A stretch of 64,000 bases of DNA. It comes from Chlorocebus sabaeus. Lineage: Eukaryota > Chordata > Mammalia > Primates > Cercopithecidae. This document shows positions 22,251 through 33,822 of this stretch, piece by piece. A program made the translations under genes and the position numbers. The notes under the pieces were generated by a model, which did no database searches, was not told the DNA's origin, and worked only from the letters and a program-made list of their open reading frames with translations. The stretch's first letter is position 1. Every line of letters starts with the position of its first letter. Location of the stretch: contig NC_132904.1 of assembly GCF_047675955.1 (NCBI RefSeq), positions 4,961,501 to 5,025,500 of the forward strand, in the 5' to 3' direction.

Positions 22251-23529
22251 AGAGCCAGAGCATTTGAAGAGAAAACAGGAAAACGTAGGATCTCCTTATG
22301 GGTGCATGGCCTCTTTTTGCCCGTGTTAGGGGAGTGTGGGGCAGGACCTCCGAGAACAGCACAGGAGTCGCTGGGAGAGCCCTATTGAGCAGGAACGTTC
22401 TTTGCGAGAACCCAAGGCTATCTGTCTGGCCCATCTCAACTGCAGATTCCAAGGCCCCTTCAACCCCGGGGCTCTTTCTCTGGTGAAGGGTCCTTGCCTT
22501 GGACCCAGGAATGACAAAGAGCCGGGGCTCTGAGGCTGCTATGTGTGCCTCTATCTCCCCTTCGTGTGCTGGCCTGGCCCTCCTAAAAAGCCCGCAGCCA
22601 CTTCCTGACCAGGTGAACCCTTTTTTATGAGACACATCCACGGACTTAAAAATAAGCCTTTAGGTACCCGGATGGATGTCTGCTGGCCGAGGCTAGCATT
22701 TGCACACTTCATTGCCACACTGGAGAACTGAGTCTTCTTTTGTTTAATTTTTCATAGAAATGGATACATTTCCCATCCCTCCCCCTTGCCCCCACAACCC
22801 CTGATGCTCAGCATCCAGGGCTGATCTGAGAGGGACCCGGGAGGGAGAGAAACCCCAGAGCCGTCATTTCCCAGATGTGGCGTTATGTGTGAGGCCCAGA
22901 AGAAATTACTTTCTAGGTTTGTGTTCTTTTAACGGCACCACATAAAGTCGTTTTAGGAAAGTCTTTATTCTTATCACGTAACTGGTAGATCAAAAAGCAT
23001 CCTCATACTTAGATGATGTGACGTGACAGACAACAGACAGATGTGGTGGTGGGAGAGGCTGTGGGAGCGGAAGGAAAATCAGAGAAAGAAAAGAGAGCGC
23101 TTTGTTGGGTTCAGGGTGTTGTTTCGTAAGGACAGAAGAGGCCCACGTGGCCTTAGCTTCTTCCTAGTTTGAGAATGAGTTATTATTTCTCAGACACAGG
23201 CAAGGAGCAGAATGTGGGAGGAAAAAGTCAGAGATTTCCACTGAACCTACAGAGACCAGACAAGAAAGCACTGGATGACAGTGGTGAGACCAGTGTTTGG
23301 GGTGCCTCTATCTACTGGATGCAGCTGGTTCATATGGAACCCTTTCCTGGAACCCATAGGAGACAGGTGGCCAAAGGATCTCAGACGAACACATCCATGT
23401 GTGCCTGGTTTGTCTTTAAGGAGGCCTAGGGAATGAGCTATGCAGGCACAGAGTGAACGAACAAGCTAAGACTGCCGCCCAGTTAGACTTGTAAGCTTGT
23501 CCTACATGGCATAGATACTAAGAATAGCC
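22251..23529. other. Single-copy interval of 1.3 kb
   Basis: No repeat or gene identified. Frames such as 22204-22641 minus (145 codons) overlap plus-strand frames and have no motif. Confidence 0.4.
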
Positions 23530-23722
23530 AACATTTACCAAAACATCTTCTTTCTGCCGAATGCTCTCCCAGGAGTTTTCCATGTCGTAGTTGATTTAAT
23601 CAGCTCAGCAACCCTCTGAGATGGGTGCTTGCATGAGGGACATTTCACAGACGGGAAACTGAGGCAGAGAGGGGTGAAGGGACTTGCCCAAGGTTATGGT
23701 GGGAAAGCAGTGGTGCTGTGAT
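23530..23722 (-). mobile_element. MIR (antisense)
   Basis: Reverse MIR core: 'cctctgagatgggtgcttgc', 'catttcacagacgggaaact', 'gaggcagagaggggtgaagg', 'gacttgcccaaggttatg'. Confidence 0.9.
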
Positions 23723-23804
23723 ACGCATAAAAATCAATGAGAAAAATTATATTATGCTACAAGTCCCAAACAGCACCCAAAATAACCACCTAATAATGAT
23801 ACCG

Positions 23805-24080
23805 ATTGGGCACGGAGGCTGCCGCCTGCAATCCCAGCACCATGGGAGGCCAAGGCAGGTGGATCACTTGAGGTCAGGAGTTTGAGGCCAGCCTGGCCAA
23901 CATGGTCAAACTGCATCTCTACTAAAAATACAAAAGTTAGTCGGGCATGGTGGCACGTGCCTGTCATCCCAGCTGCTTGGGAGGCTGAGACAGGAGAATC
24001 GCCTGAACCCAGGAGGCAGATGTTGCACTGAGCCAAAATCTTGCCATTGTACTCCAGCCTGGGTGACAGAACAGGACTCA
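23805..24080 (+). mobile_element. AluJ/S-like element lacking an A-tail
   Basis: Begins 'ttgggcacggaggctgccg' and ends 'gggtgacagaacaggactca' with no A-run. Near-matching flanks 'aatgatacc' and 'aatggtact' may be an eroded target duplication. The tail was probably lost by deletion. Confidence 0.9.
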
Positions 24081-24420
24081 GAATGGTACTAGCAATAACT
24101 GTCAAATGCATTTAGCCCTTGCTGTATCCAGACGCTGGGCATACTGTCTTTCTCACCAAGTTTACTTAGTGCAGAGAAGCTTTAAGTAAGGTGGGAAACT
24201 AAACCCCCCATGTAGAGGAGGGGATGGAGTCCTCAGAGCAGATGGATTTGGAATTGAGTCTAGGCTCCTATGTTTGTGGCCGTGTTACCCAGGAATCAGA
24301 AATGACGCTGTAAAGTGCCTGGTACAGGAGGTGAACCTGCAGGCCGGTATTGTGACTTGACTCTGCCCCCTTGGTAGCAGTCACCCTCAGTGTGTTCAGA
24401 AGCATCCAGCTGCCATATTT
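24081..24420. other. Short unassigned interval
   Basis: 24110-24300 has weak MIR-like wording ('gctgtatccagacgctggg', 'gggaaactaaacccc') but cannot be called safely. Nothing else seen. Confidence 0.35.
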
Positions 24421-24808
24421 TGAGTACGGTTCCTATGTCTTCTCTAAATCCCATGTTGAAATTTGACCCCCAGGCTTGGAGGAGGGTCCTGGTGGGTTGG
24501 GTCATGGAGGCAGATCCCTCGTGAATGACTTGGTGCGTTCTCCTGGTAATGAGTGAGTTCTTACTATTAGTTTATGTGAGAACTGGTGGTTGAAGGGTCT
24601 GGCCCCTCTGCTCTCTCTTCCTTCCTCTCTTGCCAGCTCCTCTTCGCCTTCTGCCAAGGTGAGGGGAAGCTTCCTGAGGCCTCCCCAGAAGCAGATGCTA
24701 GCACTGTGATTCCTGTACAGCCTGCAGAACCATGAGCCAAATGAATCTCTTTCTTATCAATTACCCAGCCTCAGGTATTCCTTTATAGCAACACAAGTGA
24801 ACAAAGAC
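24421..24808 (+). mobile_element. MSTA/MSTB-type LTR (ERVL-MaLR), sense
   Basis: Solitary LTR: 'cccatgttgaaatttgaccc', 'gggtcatggaggcagatccc', 'gcttcctgaggcctcccc', 'cctgcagaaccatgagcc', 'cagcctcaggtattccttta', ending 'gaacaaagacc'. No internal region. An ancient retrovirus-like LTR with no coding content. Confidence 0.9.
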
Positions 24809-24911
24809 CCCAGGCCAAAGGCGGAGGGTATTTCGAGGCTCTAGAATCCAACAAGTGGGCAGGCCTGGTCCCCTCTAGGCACAGGCTTGGATCTTTTTAA
24901 ATTTTGAATAA

Positions 24912-25190
24912 GGCTTTTTGAGTCTTGCTCTGTCGCCCAGGCTGGAGTGCAATGATCTCAGCTTGCTGCAACCTCCGCCTCCTGGGTTCAAGCAATTCTC
25001 TGTCTCAGCCTCCTGAGTAGCTGGTATTACAGGCATGTACCACCATGCCTGGTTTTTTTTTTGTACTTTTGGTAGAGACTGGGTTTTGCCATGTTGGCCA
25101 GGCTGGTCTCGAACTCCTGACCTCAGGTGATCCACCTGCCTCGGCCTCCCAAAGTGCTGGGATTACCGGTGTGAGCCACCGCGTCCGGCC
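24912..25190 (-). mobile_element. Alu antisense
   Basis: Reverse Alu from 'gctttttgagtcttgctctg' to 'ccaccgcgtccggcc'. The expected T-run before it is almost gone ('aaggcttttt'). Internal 'ggtttttttttgtacttttg' marks the mid A-linker. Confidence 0.93.
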
Positions 25191-25224
25191 CTGATTTCTG
25201 TTTGCAATGTTGTACAACCACTCC

Positions 25225-25350
25225 TCCACAGCCATGAGACAGGTGGCATTACAACCTTACTTTCAGGAAGTGGAAACTGAGGCTCAGAGAGACTGCGTGC
25301 TGTATCCCAGGTGGCTGGGCTAATGAGGAACAGAGCCGGGGTGTTCGGGT
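25225..25350 (-). mobile_element. MIR fragment (antisense)
   Basis: 'ggaagtggaaactgaggctc' followed by 'agagagactgcgtgctgt' and 'gaggaacagagccggggtg' match the reverse MIR core. Confidence 0.75.
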
Positions 25351-25951
25351 TTGTGCTTAGGGTAGTGTCTGCTAGGGCCCTTCTGGGCTGCTGAGGGAGC
25401 AGGGCCGGCTGCACAGGCGAGCCGAGCGTGCCCAGACGGGCCTGCACCTGCTGCAATGTCCTGCGATCACCATCTTGAAATCTTACTAGGGTTTGAACAA
25501 GGGGTCTTGCATTTTCATTGTGCACTAGCCTGGCCAATGATGTGAGAACAGGGGAAGGAACTGAGAGACAGCCATCTGGGGACCAGGGCCCTCATCCTGG
25601 CTCTCCATGTGGCCTTAATCGGCTGTCTACTGCTACCTCTTGCCTTGGTCTCCCCGTCTGCAAGATGAAGGAACAGGGCTAGATTGGGATTCCCTGATGT
25701 ATTTTTCATGGAACGCTGATCCCTCAAGGTTTGCTGAGATAAAGTCCCTCCAAAAAGTGAGTTTGTGAAATGGTGCAGATGTTTCTCTTGGAAAAATCCA
25801 GGGCAGTTTTGCATATTCAGGGATCTGTGTAGACTTGCAACAACAACAACAACAACAAAAAGCCTTTTTTAAAAAAAAAAAAACCCAAAAAATGGCACTA
25901 GTATTTTCCAAATATATTAGATCACACAAGCCTTTAGCAAAGTGGGATATC
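25351..25951. other. Single-copy interval
   Basis: No repeat family named apart from a short (CAA)n at ~25838-25858 followed by T and A runs. The piece 25560-25680 ('ccctcatcctggctctccat', 'gtctccccgtctgcaagatg') is MIR-like in sense orientation but too eroded to delimit. Confidence 0.4.
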
Positions 25952-26230
25952 GGCCAGGCGGGGTGGCTCACGCCTGTAATCCCAGCACTTTGGGAGGCTG
26001 AGGTGGGCGGATCACTTGAGGTCAGGAGTTCGAGGCCAACCTGCCCAACATGGTGAAACCCTATCTCTACTAAAATACAAAAATTAGCCAGGTGTGGTGG
26101 TGGGCGCCTCTAGTCCCAGTTACTCGGGAGGATGAGACAGGAGAATTGCTTGAACCTGGGAGGTGGAGGTTGCGGTGGACCGAGATCGTGCCACTGCACT
26201 CCAGCCTGGGCGACAGAGCGAGACTGTCTC

Positions 26231-26257
<27 letters not shown>
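25952..26257 (+). mobile_element. Full-length AluS-like element
   Basis: Start 'ggccaggcggggtggctcac', both arms present, uninterrupted A-tail of 27 at 26231-26257. A long unbroken tail suggests a comparatively young copy. Confidence 0.96.
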
Positions 26258-26261
<4 letters not shown>

Positions 26262-26889
26262 GGGGGGAGGCTATCTACAAAATATCCCTGGGAAAATGGT
26301 AGGCTAGCACACTTTTGAACTCTTTTCCAGGATTCAGGGCAAATCTGGTGCCTTCCTTTTTCCATCCCCTGGATTGACAGGGTCATGCAGGAAAATTCAG
26401 AGACAGATCCCGTAGGCATGGATGGAATGAGCACAGAACAGCTGGCAGCCCTGGAGGAGGATCCGAGGACAGGGAAGGGGCTCGAACAGTCCTCTGCTCC
26501 AGTTTTTCAGCCCTTCCTCTGACCCAGAAGAGCAGACCAGAAGCGCCTTTCACCCACAGCAAGGGGCCGGCCCTCCAGGGATCTGTCCCGCTCGCTTTGG
26601 GCAGTCACTGCATCCCTCCGCCACATTTAGGGTCGCTTCTCAGAGCACATGACCCCTCTGGAATCCTGAAGCTGCCCAGGGTAGGGCGGCACTGAGGCGG
26701 AAGCAGCATGACCCTCCCAGGTCGGCTGGGCCTTTGACAGCTGATGTTTCGCGGGACACTCATTCCTGCATGGCTCAGCTGCCCCAGGGCTGCCCCACCG
26801 CTTCCCTGAGCTAATGTTGCCAGCGTGAAATTCCAGATTTGACTCTGAACTTCCTAGCTGGGTTTTAAAAAGGTTTTTTTGCAAGATGC
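26258..26889. other. Single-copy interval
   Basis: No repeat or gene recognised. Confidence 0.4.
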
Positions 26890-27010
26890 ACGGAGCACTG
26901 TTGGGCATCTTTTCATGGGCTTGTGGGCCATTTGTATAGCTCCTTTGGAGAAATGTCTGTTCGGCTCCCTCTGCCAATTTCAAAATTAGGTTGTCTTTTT
27001 TATTGCGTCT
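26890..27010 (-). mobile_element. Antisense L1 ORF2-end fragment
   Basis: 'ggcatcttttcatgggcttg', 'ggagaaatgtctgttcggct' and 'ccaatttcaaaattaggttg' follow the reversed L1 sequence near the ORF2 end. About 120 bp, isolated. Confidence 0.75.
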
Positions 27011-28202
27011 TCTCGGGGGTCACCACCGTTGTTAAGCCTCATGAGACACACAAAGCGTCTCGCTCCGCAGCCTCTGTGTTTATCCTGTGGTGCAGTGGTG
27101 GGCTCTGGCCAGGCAGGAGTGGGGGGAATGAGGTTGCCTGCACAAATCTTGCTTTCCCAGGTGGGAGTGGGGCCAGCGACAGCGAGGGGTATGTGGGGGG
27201 AGGGGAGTCAGGGGCCAGTGGATGGACGTGCAAGCAGGGCAATGTGGCCCCTGTCACCAACTCGGCCTGCTCATCTTCTTCTGATTCCCATACATTCATT
27301 CTTAGTGTTGGCACAAAGGGGCTGTCCTCACTCCTCTGGCTTCTGCAGGGAGGTGACAGCAACACAGCAGTGCACAGAGGCTGTGCCCTTGGGAGGGCCC
27401 TGGGCAGGGAGACGGGAGCCCGGGCTCTAGGTCCTGCCCCTCCACTTGCGGTCCCATCACCTTGGGCTCCTCATCTATAACTGCGGGATGACCCTCACTT
27501 TCCTGCTTCCCAACTGTGGAGAGGCACAGGTGAGAACACCCGTGACAGCATGGGCCCAACCTCAGCTACTGCTGTGTGCGTGTGCGGAGGAACGTGGCTG
27601 CTGTGTTCCGGCCCCAGCACAGGCACCCCCACTCCACATCCACAACCAGGCCTCACGGCTTGATCACCATGCATGCACCCTTTTTGGCCAAGATAGGACT
27701 TCACTGCAGGGGACCATCTGAAACAGGGAGCCCTCAAAGTAAGACCCAGGAGGGCAGGCGGTGGACCCTGAGAGGGGGGGGCCTGGCGGGGGGGAAGGGC
27801 CTGGTGGCAGAGCCCCAGCAAGTTTCTCCGGAGCTTTTACAGGGGAAGAGGTGTCTGGCGAGGGTCTACCTGGGGTTGGGCCTGGCCAAGGGCTGGAGCC
27901 AGGTGGTGGAAGGACTGACTTCATCTTCACATACTTGGACCTAAGCAGAGGGCCTGGGTCTGACATATAGAGGACTAACCCAAGGTCAAGGCTGGAGACA
28001 TGGCTGGGACCTAGCTGGCCTCTTCCTGACATTGGAAGCCACGGCCCAGGGCACGTGACGTTGTCAGACTTAAGAGTAGCCATGATCTAGGACATGAGGG
28101 AGGGACCTTGGGGCTTTCTAGGGCCAGCACCCTCAAACTTAATCTAGAACTTTCTACCAAAACCCTGGCCTTTGCTCCCTCCCAGTGCTTCTGATTCCCA
28201 TA
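27011..28202. other. GC-rich single-copy interval
   Basis: Nothing recognised. It includes G-runs at ~27770-27795 ('gagagggggggcctggcgg'). The 185-codon plus frame at 26923-27480 crosses from the L1 relic into unrelated sequence and overlaps minus frames, so it is not called. Exons cannot be excluded. Confidence 0.4.
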
Positions 28203-28370
28203 CACATTCATTCAGTCATTCAACAAACATCTGTGGACAGGAATGCTGGGGATGCAGCTCTGAACAAGGCAAACTCAGCCCTGGCCTTGGGCACTTGCCT
28301 TCTAGGGTGAGACAGCGATAAGTAAGCAACCAGGACACAGGAAGAGACTTGGCAGGAAGTAAAAGTGCTC
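28203..28370 (-). mobile_element. L2 3' end (antisense)
   Basis: 'attcattcagtcattcaaca', 'ggaatgctggggatgcagct', 'tgaacaaggcaaactcagcc', 'ccttctagggtgagacagc' are the reversed L2 3' end in order. Confidence 0.8.
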
Positions 28371-29139
28371 CCAGGAGCATCAACTCAGCCTGAGGCCTGT
28401 GGGCTGGGAACGTGTGCACTGTCCCAGACAGACAGACAGACCGGGATCTGGCGATGTTCCTAGGAGCCAGGCACAAAGGTGAAGCATCCCTGGCTCCCAG
28501 ACACACGCTCCTCGCCAGGAAGCAAATCCTAGGCCTGAAACACCCGCTACCCCAAATCCTTGGCCTGAACTCCCCAATGCCACAGTCCTCACTCCGGGAA
28601 GCAAATAAAGACTTCCTACCAGAGGACTCAGAAAGCGGGAGCATTTACTGATGCTCTTTCTCCTCATTGGTCATTATTGTGCTTCTCAACAGGATCAAAC
28701 CATAAAAAAGAGTTGGGGCGGCCTTGCCTCCTGGATCTTGTCTTTGCCTTTAGAATTGTAATTATAGGACGTATGCGATTTTCTCCACTTAACATGTCGT
28801 GAATATTTTCCGTGTCTATGTAATCCTTTAAAAGCTATTTACAATGATTACATAATGTTTGAGACGTGTCATGATTTGCTTTCCATTTTACCTCCTATTA
28901 GATGCCAAGGTCATAGGGTGGAGTCTTAGACCCACCCCAGCCTGGTTTATCATTTCATTGCCCTCAGCAGGAGCCACGCCGAAGTGTCAGATGTGCCTCA
29001 CCTGCCTCTTCCTCCTGAAGGGTCTTAGATTTTCAGCACAGGAGGGGGCGTTAGGGATCATCTGTTCCCATCCTTTTGTTTTCTCAGCTGAGAAAACTCA
29101 AGATCTTGTCCAAGATCACAGGGCAAGTGAGTAATAATC
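28371..29139. other. Mixed interval with small old fragments
   Basis: 28745-28880 ('ctccacttaacatgtcgtga', 'atatttccgtg'-like text) resembles a reversed old L1 piece; 29085-29135 ('gctgagaaaactcaagatct', 'gtccaagatcacagggcaag') resembles a reversed MIR core. The remainder is unassigned. Confidence 0.4.
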
Positions 29140-29288
29140 CCTCTATGGTGAAAATGATGGAACTTCACTGAAATACATCAAAGAGTGGAAGCATTTCTTT
29201 TTGTACTGGAACCATGCTGAATCTATATACAATTTAGGGGAGAATCAATACCTTTATGATACTGAGTCTTTTATCAAAAAACATGCTC

Positions 29289-29577
29289 AGCCAGGCACGG
29301 TGGCTCACGCCTGTAATCCCAGCACTTTAGGAGGCTGAGGGAGGGGGATCATGAGGTCAAGAGAGCGAGACCATCCTGGCCAACATGGTGAAACCCCGTC
29401 TCCATTAAAAATACAAAAATTAGCCGGGCGTGGTGGCGCATGCCTGTAATCCCAACTATTCAGGAGGTTGAGCCAGGAGAATCACTTGAACCTGGGAGGC
29501 AGAGGTTGCAGTGAGCCAAGATCGCACCACTCCATTCCAGCCTGGCAACAGAGTGAGAATCTCCCTCAAAAAAAAAA
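29289..29577 (+). mobile_element. AluSc/Y-like element inside L1
   Basis: Start 'agccaggcacggtggctcac'; the diagnostic 'gatcatgaggtcaagag' and 'gaccatcctggccaacatgg' point to the AluSc group. Tail of 10 A at 29568-29577. Confidence 0.95.
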
Positions 29578-30362
29578 GTTCAATTTGGATACATCTTTGT
29601 TAGATTTATTCCCAGGTTATTTACGTATATGTTGCATCATATACCTGTGTTTGTTGCTGTTGCTGTTGTGAATGGAATCTTTTTAAAACTTGTGTTTGCT
29701 AGTTGTTGCTGCTTTATAGAAATGCAATTGAGGTTTATATGCTGGTTTTGTACCCACCCACCTTATTTAAATGTCTTATTAATACTTTTCCATAGGTTCT
29801 TTTCAGGTTTCTACGTAGACAGTATTTTCATTTGTAACTAATAAGAGTTTTCTCTGCATCTTTCTTCGTTTATATTTTCTTTTCATGTCTTACTGCACAG
29901 GTTAGCAGCTCCAGTTTGGTGTTATACAGAAGAGTCTGGAACGTGGTTTTAACAGGAATGCTTTTAGCTTTTCTCCAAGTGTGGTGGCTATTGCAGGTTA
30001 TTTTTGGGAGAGACTCTTTATCAGATGAAGGAAATTCCCTTCTATTCCTATTTTGCTAAAATTTTTAAACCATGATTGGATATGGACTTTTATTGAATGC
30101 TTTCTTTTGCATTTACTAAGATATCATTTGATTTTTCTTTTTTAATCTGTTACTGTGGCAAATTACATTAATTAGATTTTTAGATCTAATTAATAGATTT
30201 AAATTAACAGACTTGCATAAATCAGGCTTGTATTCCTGGGATAAATCTTACTTGTATGTGATTTATTACTCATCATTTAGAACTCTAAATTTCCTTATAA
30301 GTATTGTGTGTGTTGCTTCTGATAATTTGTGATATGGAATCTTTTTAAAAAATCACTCCATT

Positions 30363-30707
30363 TGGCCGGATTACGCCTGTGATCCCAGCACTTTGGGAGG
30401 CTGAGGTGGGTGGGTCGCCTGAGGTCAGGAGTTCGAGATTAGCCTGGCCAACATGATGAAACCCTGTCTCTACTAAAAATACAAAAATTAGCGGGCATGG
30501 TGGCATGCGCCTGTAATCCCAGCTACTCGGGAGGCTGAGGCAGAAGAATCGCTTAAATCTGGGAGGCAGAGGTTGCAACGAACTGAGATCATGTCACTGC
30601 ACTCCAGCCTGGGTGATAGAGTGAGACTCTGTCTCAAAAAACAAACAAACAAACAAACCAAACAAACAACAACAACAACAAAGAAAAACAAACAAAAACC
30701 AAAAAAA
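30363..30707 (+). mobile_element. Alu with 5' deletion, first of a tandem pair
   Basis: 'ggccggattacgcctgtgat' shows loss of ~12 bp near the start. Both arms follow. The tail has expanded to an A-rich (CAAA)n/(CAA)n stretch at 30637-30707, in which the second Alu begins. Confidence 0.94.
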
Positions 30708-31009
30708 CAGACTAGGTTCTGTGGCTCACACCTGTAATCCCAGTACTTTGGGAGGCCAAGGTGGATAATGAGATCAGGAGTTTGAGACCAGCCTGACCAA
30801 CATGGTGAAACCCCGTCTCTACTAAAAAGACAAAAATTAGCTGGGTATGGTGGCGGGTGCCTGTAATCCTAACTACTCAGGAGACTGAGGCAAGAGAATT
30901 GCTTGAACCCAGGAAGTGGCAGTTGCAGTGAGCCGAGATCACCCCGTTGTACTCCAGCCTGGGCAACAGAGCAAGACTCCATCTCGAAAAATTAAAAAAA
31001 CAAAAAAAA
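30708..31009 (+). mobile_element. Alu, second of a tandem pair
   Basis: Begins 'gactaggttctgtggctcac' directly after the first tail and ends in 'aaaaaacaaaaaaaaaa'. The following 'aaatcactccag' repeats the sequence left of the first Alu, so the outer target duplication encloses both. Confidence 0.94.
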
Positions 31010-32598
31010 AAATCACTCCAGTTTTGCATTGCTCATATATAGAAATAAGATTAATTTTTGTGTGGTGATCTTCTACCTTAGGACCTTGCAAACCTGCTTA
31101 TTAGTTCTAGGAGTCTTTTTTTTTTTTTAATATAGATTTCTTGGGATTTTCAGTGTAGTTATTTTGCCTGAGGACAGGGACAGTTTTATTTCTTTCCAAT
31201 CTGCAAGCCTTTCATTTCTTTTTTCTTGCCTTATTTTATTGGCTAAGATTTCTACTATGATGTTGAATAGAATGATGAGAGTGGCTATCCTTGCCTTGTT
31301 CCCAATCTTTGGGGGAAAGTCTTTCCTTATTAAGCTGTAGGATTTTTGTGGATGTCCTTTATCAGATTGAAGAAGTTCCCTTCTATCGGTATTTTGCTGA
31401 GAACTTTATCATGAATAGATGCTTCATTTTGTTAAATGCTTTTTCCGTGTCTATTGAAATGATCATATGGTTTCTCTTTAGGTCATTGATAAGGTGGATT
31501 CCACTGATGGATATTTGAGTACTGAACCAACCTTGCCTTCTGAGAATAAACCTCACTGGGTGGTGGTGTATTTCATATAATGCTGGACTTTATTTACTGA
31601 TATTTTGTTGAAGACTTTTGTGTTTATGTTTATGTAGGAATCTGGTCTATAGTTTTCCTTTTTAGTACAGTCTTTTTCCAGTTTTGAGGCAATGCTCATA
31701 TAATGTGTCAGGAAGTAGTCTTTTATCTTTTATTTTCTGGGTAACAATCAATGTTATTTCTTCTTTCAATGTGTGGTAGAATTAGCCAGTGAAACCGTGT
31801 GGGACTGGAGATTTATTTTTTGAAAACAAACAGAAAGCTATGAATTAAATGTGTTTAATAGTTATAGGAGTATTCAAGTTATTTATTTAATCTTGGATGA
31901 AGTTTGGTAGTTTGTGTCCAAGAAATTCATTCATTTTGTCAAAGATGTAGAATTTAGGTGTATAGAATTGTTCATAGTATTCTTTTCAATCATTATGAAT
32001 GTCTGTGAGGTGTTCTTTTTTCTTTGTTAGCTTGCTAAAGCTTCATCAATTTTATCGATCTTTTTAAAGAGCCGTATTTTGGTTTTATTGATTTTTCTCT
32101 TTGGTTTTTCTGATTTCAATGTCATTGATTTCTGTTCTTGTCTTTATTACTTCCTTCCTTCTGTTTAGTTTGGATTTATTTTTCTCTTCCTTTTCTAGTT
32201 TCTTACGAATAAAAGCTTAGCTTATTGATTTGAGATGTTTCTTCTTTTCTTATATATAATAGCATTTAATACTATAAATTTCCCTCTAAGCACTGCTGTA
32301 GCTGCCTTTCATACATTTTGACATGTTGTATTTTCATTTATGTTGAGTTCAAAATGTTTTTCAGTTTCTCTTGAGACTTTGAGTCAAACATTATTTCAAA
32401 GTGTGGTGTTTAACTTCCAAGTGCTTGAATCTTATTTTTCTGTTATTAATTGGTAGTTTAATTGCAATATAGGACATATTTTATATAATTTAAATTCCCT
32501 TACCTTTGTTAAGGTTTGTTTTATGACATAATACAGTCTGTCTTGGTGAACACTCCATGTGCAATCAAAAACTATGTCTTATGCTTTTTTGGGTAGAA

Positions 32599-32757
32599 TT
32601 TTTTTTTTTTTTTTTTTTTTTTTTTGAGGCAGGGTCTCACTCTGTTGAAGTGATGTGATCACAGCTCACTGCAGCCTCAACTCTTGGGCTCAAGCAATCC
32701 TCCCTCCTCAGCTGCCCAAAGTGCTGGGATTGCAGGCAAGAGCCACCACCCCTGGTT
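32599..32757 (-). mobile_element. Internally deleted AluJ, antisense
   Basis: T-run of ~28 then 'gaggcagggtctcactctgt', a jump past the expected 'cgcccaggctggagtgca', 'tcactgcagcctcaactctt', then 'cccaaagtgctgggattgca'. About half the element is missing. Flanks 'ggtagaat' and 'ggcagaat' may be the target duplication. Confidence 0.88.
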
Positions 32758-33001
32758 GGCAGAATGTTCTAAATGTCTTGTAGATCCAGATGATAATAGT
32801 ATTGTTCAGTTCTTCTCTGTGCTTGATGGTTTTCTATTAGTTCTGTTATTGAGGGAGGAGTGTTGAAGTTTCCAACTGTTAACTATGGATTTATCTATTT
32901 CTTTTTTCAGTTCTGTCAATCTGCAAGCTTTATGTCTTTTGAAGCTCTGCTCTTAGGTGATAAACATTTGGGGTTTTTGTGGTGTCAGTAGTGAATTGAC
33001 C

Positions 33002-33302
33002 CTTTTTTTTTTTTTTTTTTTTTGAGATGGAGTCTTGCTCTGTCACCCAGGCTGGAGTGCAGTGGCATGATCTCGACTCACTGCAACCTCTGCCTTCCAG
33101 GTTCAAGCGATTCTCCTGCCTTAGCCTCCTGAGTAGCTGGGATTACAGGTGGGTGTGACCACGCCTGGCTAATTTTTGTATTTTTAGTAGAGACGGGTTT
33201 CACCATGTTGACCAGGCTGGTCTCGATCTCTTGACCTCATGATCCACCAGCCTTGGCCTCCCAAAGTGCTGGGATTATAGGCATGAACCACCACGCCTGG
33301 CC
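33002..33302 (-). mobile_element. AluS-like element, antisense, in L1
   Basis: T-run of ~20, 'gagatggagtcttgctctgt', to 'accaccacgcctggcct'. Flanks 'ttgacccttttt' and 'tgatcctttt' correspond to one L1 site and fit a target duplication. Confidence 0.95.
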
Positions 33303-33724
33303 TGATCCTTTTCATCAGAATGTAATGCCTCTTTCTATTCCGGAACTTTTCTTTGCTCCAAAGTCAACTTTGTCTGAAATCAATGTAGCTACTCAACACA
33401 CAGAGAGTTTTTAATTTTAGTAATTACATTTTTCATTTCTAGGAATTCTGTCTTTTTTCAAAACTTGTTTGTCATTTCTTATGAATCCCCTGATCATGTT
33501 TTAAGTTTCGCTTTTATTTCTTTAAACATATTAAACATATTTATATTATGTTTTAGATTTGATAATTTCAATTTTGAAGTCTTTGTGGTTTTGATCTGCT
33601 ATCTCTTACTTCTGCTAGCTTTTATTCTAATGTGTTGCAATTTTTGGCTGTGAGCTACTAATTTTCCATAAAGCTTTATCTATAGGAAGTGTTCGGGGCT
33701 AGGTTTGAAGTGGCACCTGCTTTC

Positions 33725-33822
33725 GTTGCCCCCAACAGCTCTGCGTAGGTGGATATCACTTCCATTTTACAGACGAGAAAACTGAAACTCAGAAAGGCTG
33801 AGTGACTTGCCCAAGCTTCCCT
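33725..33822 (-). mobile_element. MIR fragment (antisense)
   Basis: 'cacttccattttacagacga', 'gaaaactgaaactcagaaag', 'gagtgacttgcccaagc' give the reversed MIR core. Confidence 0.85.

Larger units (their letters stand above)
29140..33660 (-). mobile_element. Long antisense L1 ORF2 relic with five Alus
   Basis: Reversed ORF2 text appears in the expected order for ~3 kb once the Alus are removed: 'atttattcccaggttattta' (29606), 'gaaatgcaattgaggtttat', 'gatgttgaatagaatgatga' (31259), 'tccttgccttgttcccaatc', 'gtctattgaaatgatcatat' (31450), 'tggtctatagttttcctttt', 'attgatctttttaaagagcc'-like text (32050), 'ccctctaagcactgctgtag' (32283) and 'aaatcaatgtagctactc' (33378). Old L1M; frames are heavily broken and no protein is possible. 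29930-30260 duplicates part of the region near 31320-31620, so two overlapping L1 copies may be present. Confidence 0.88.
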
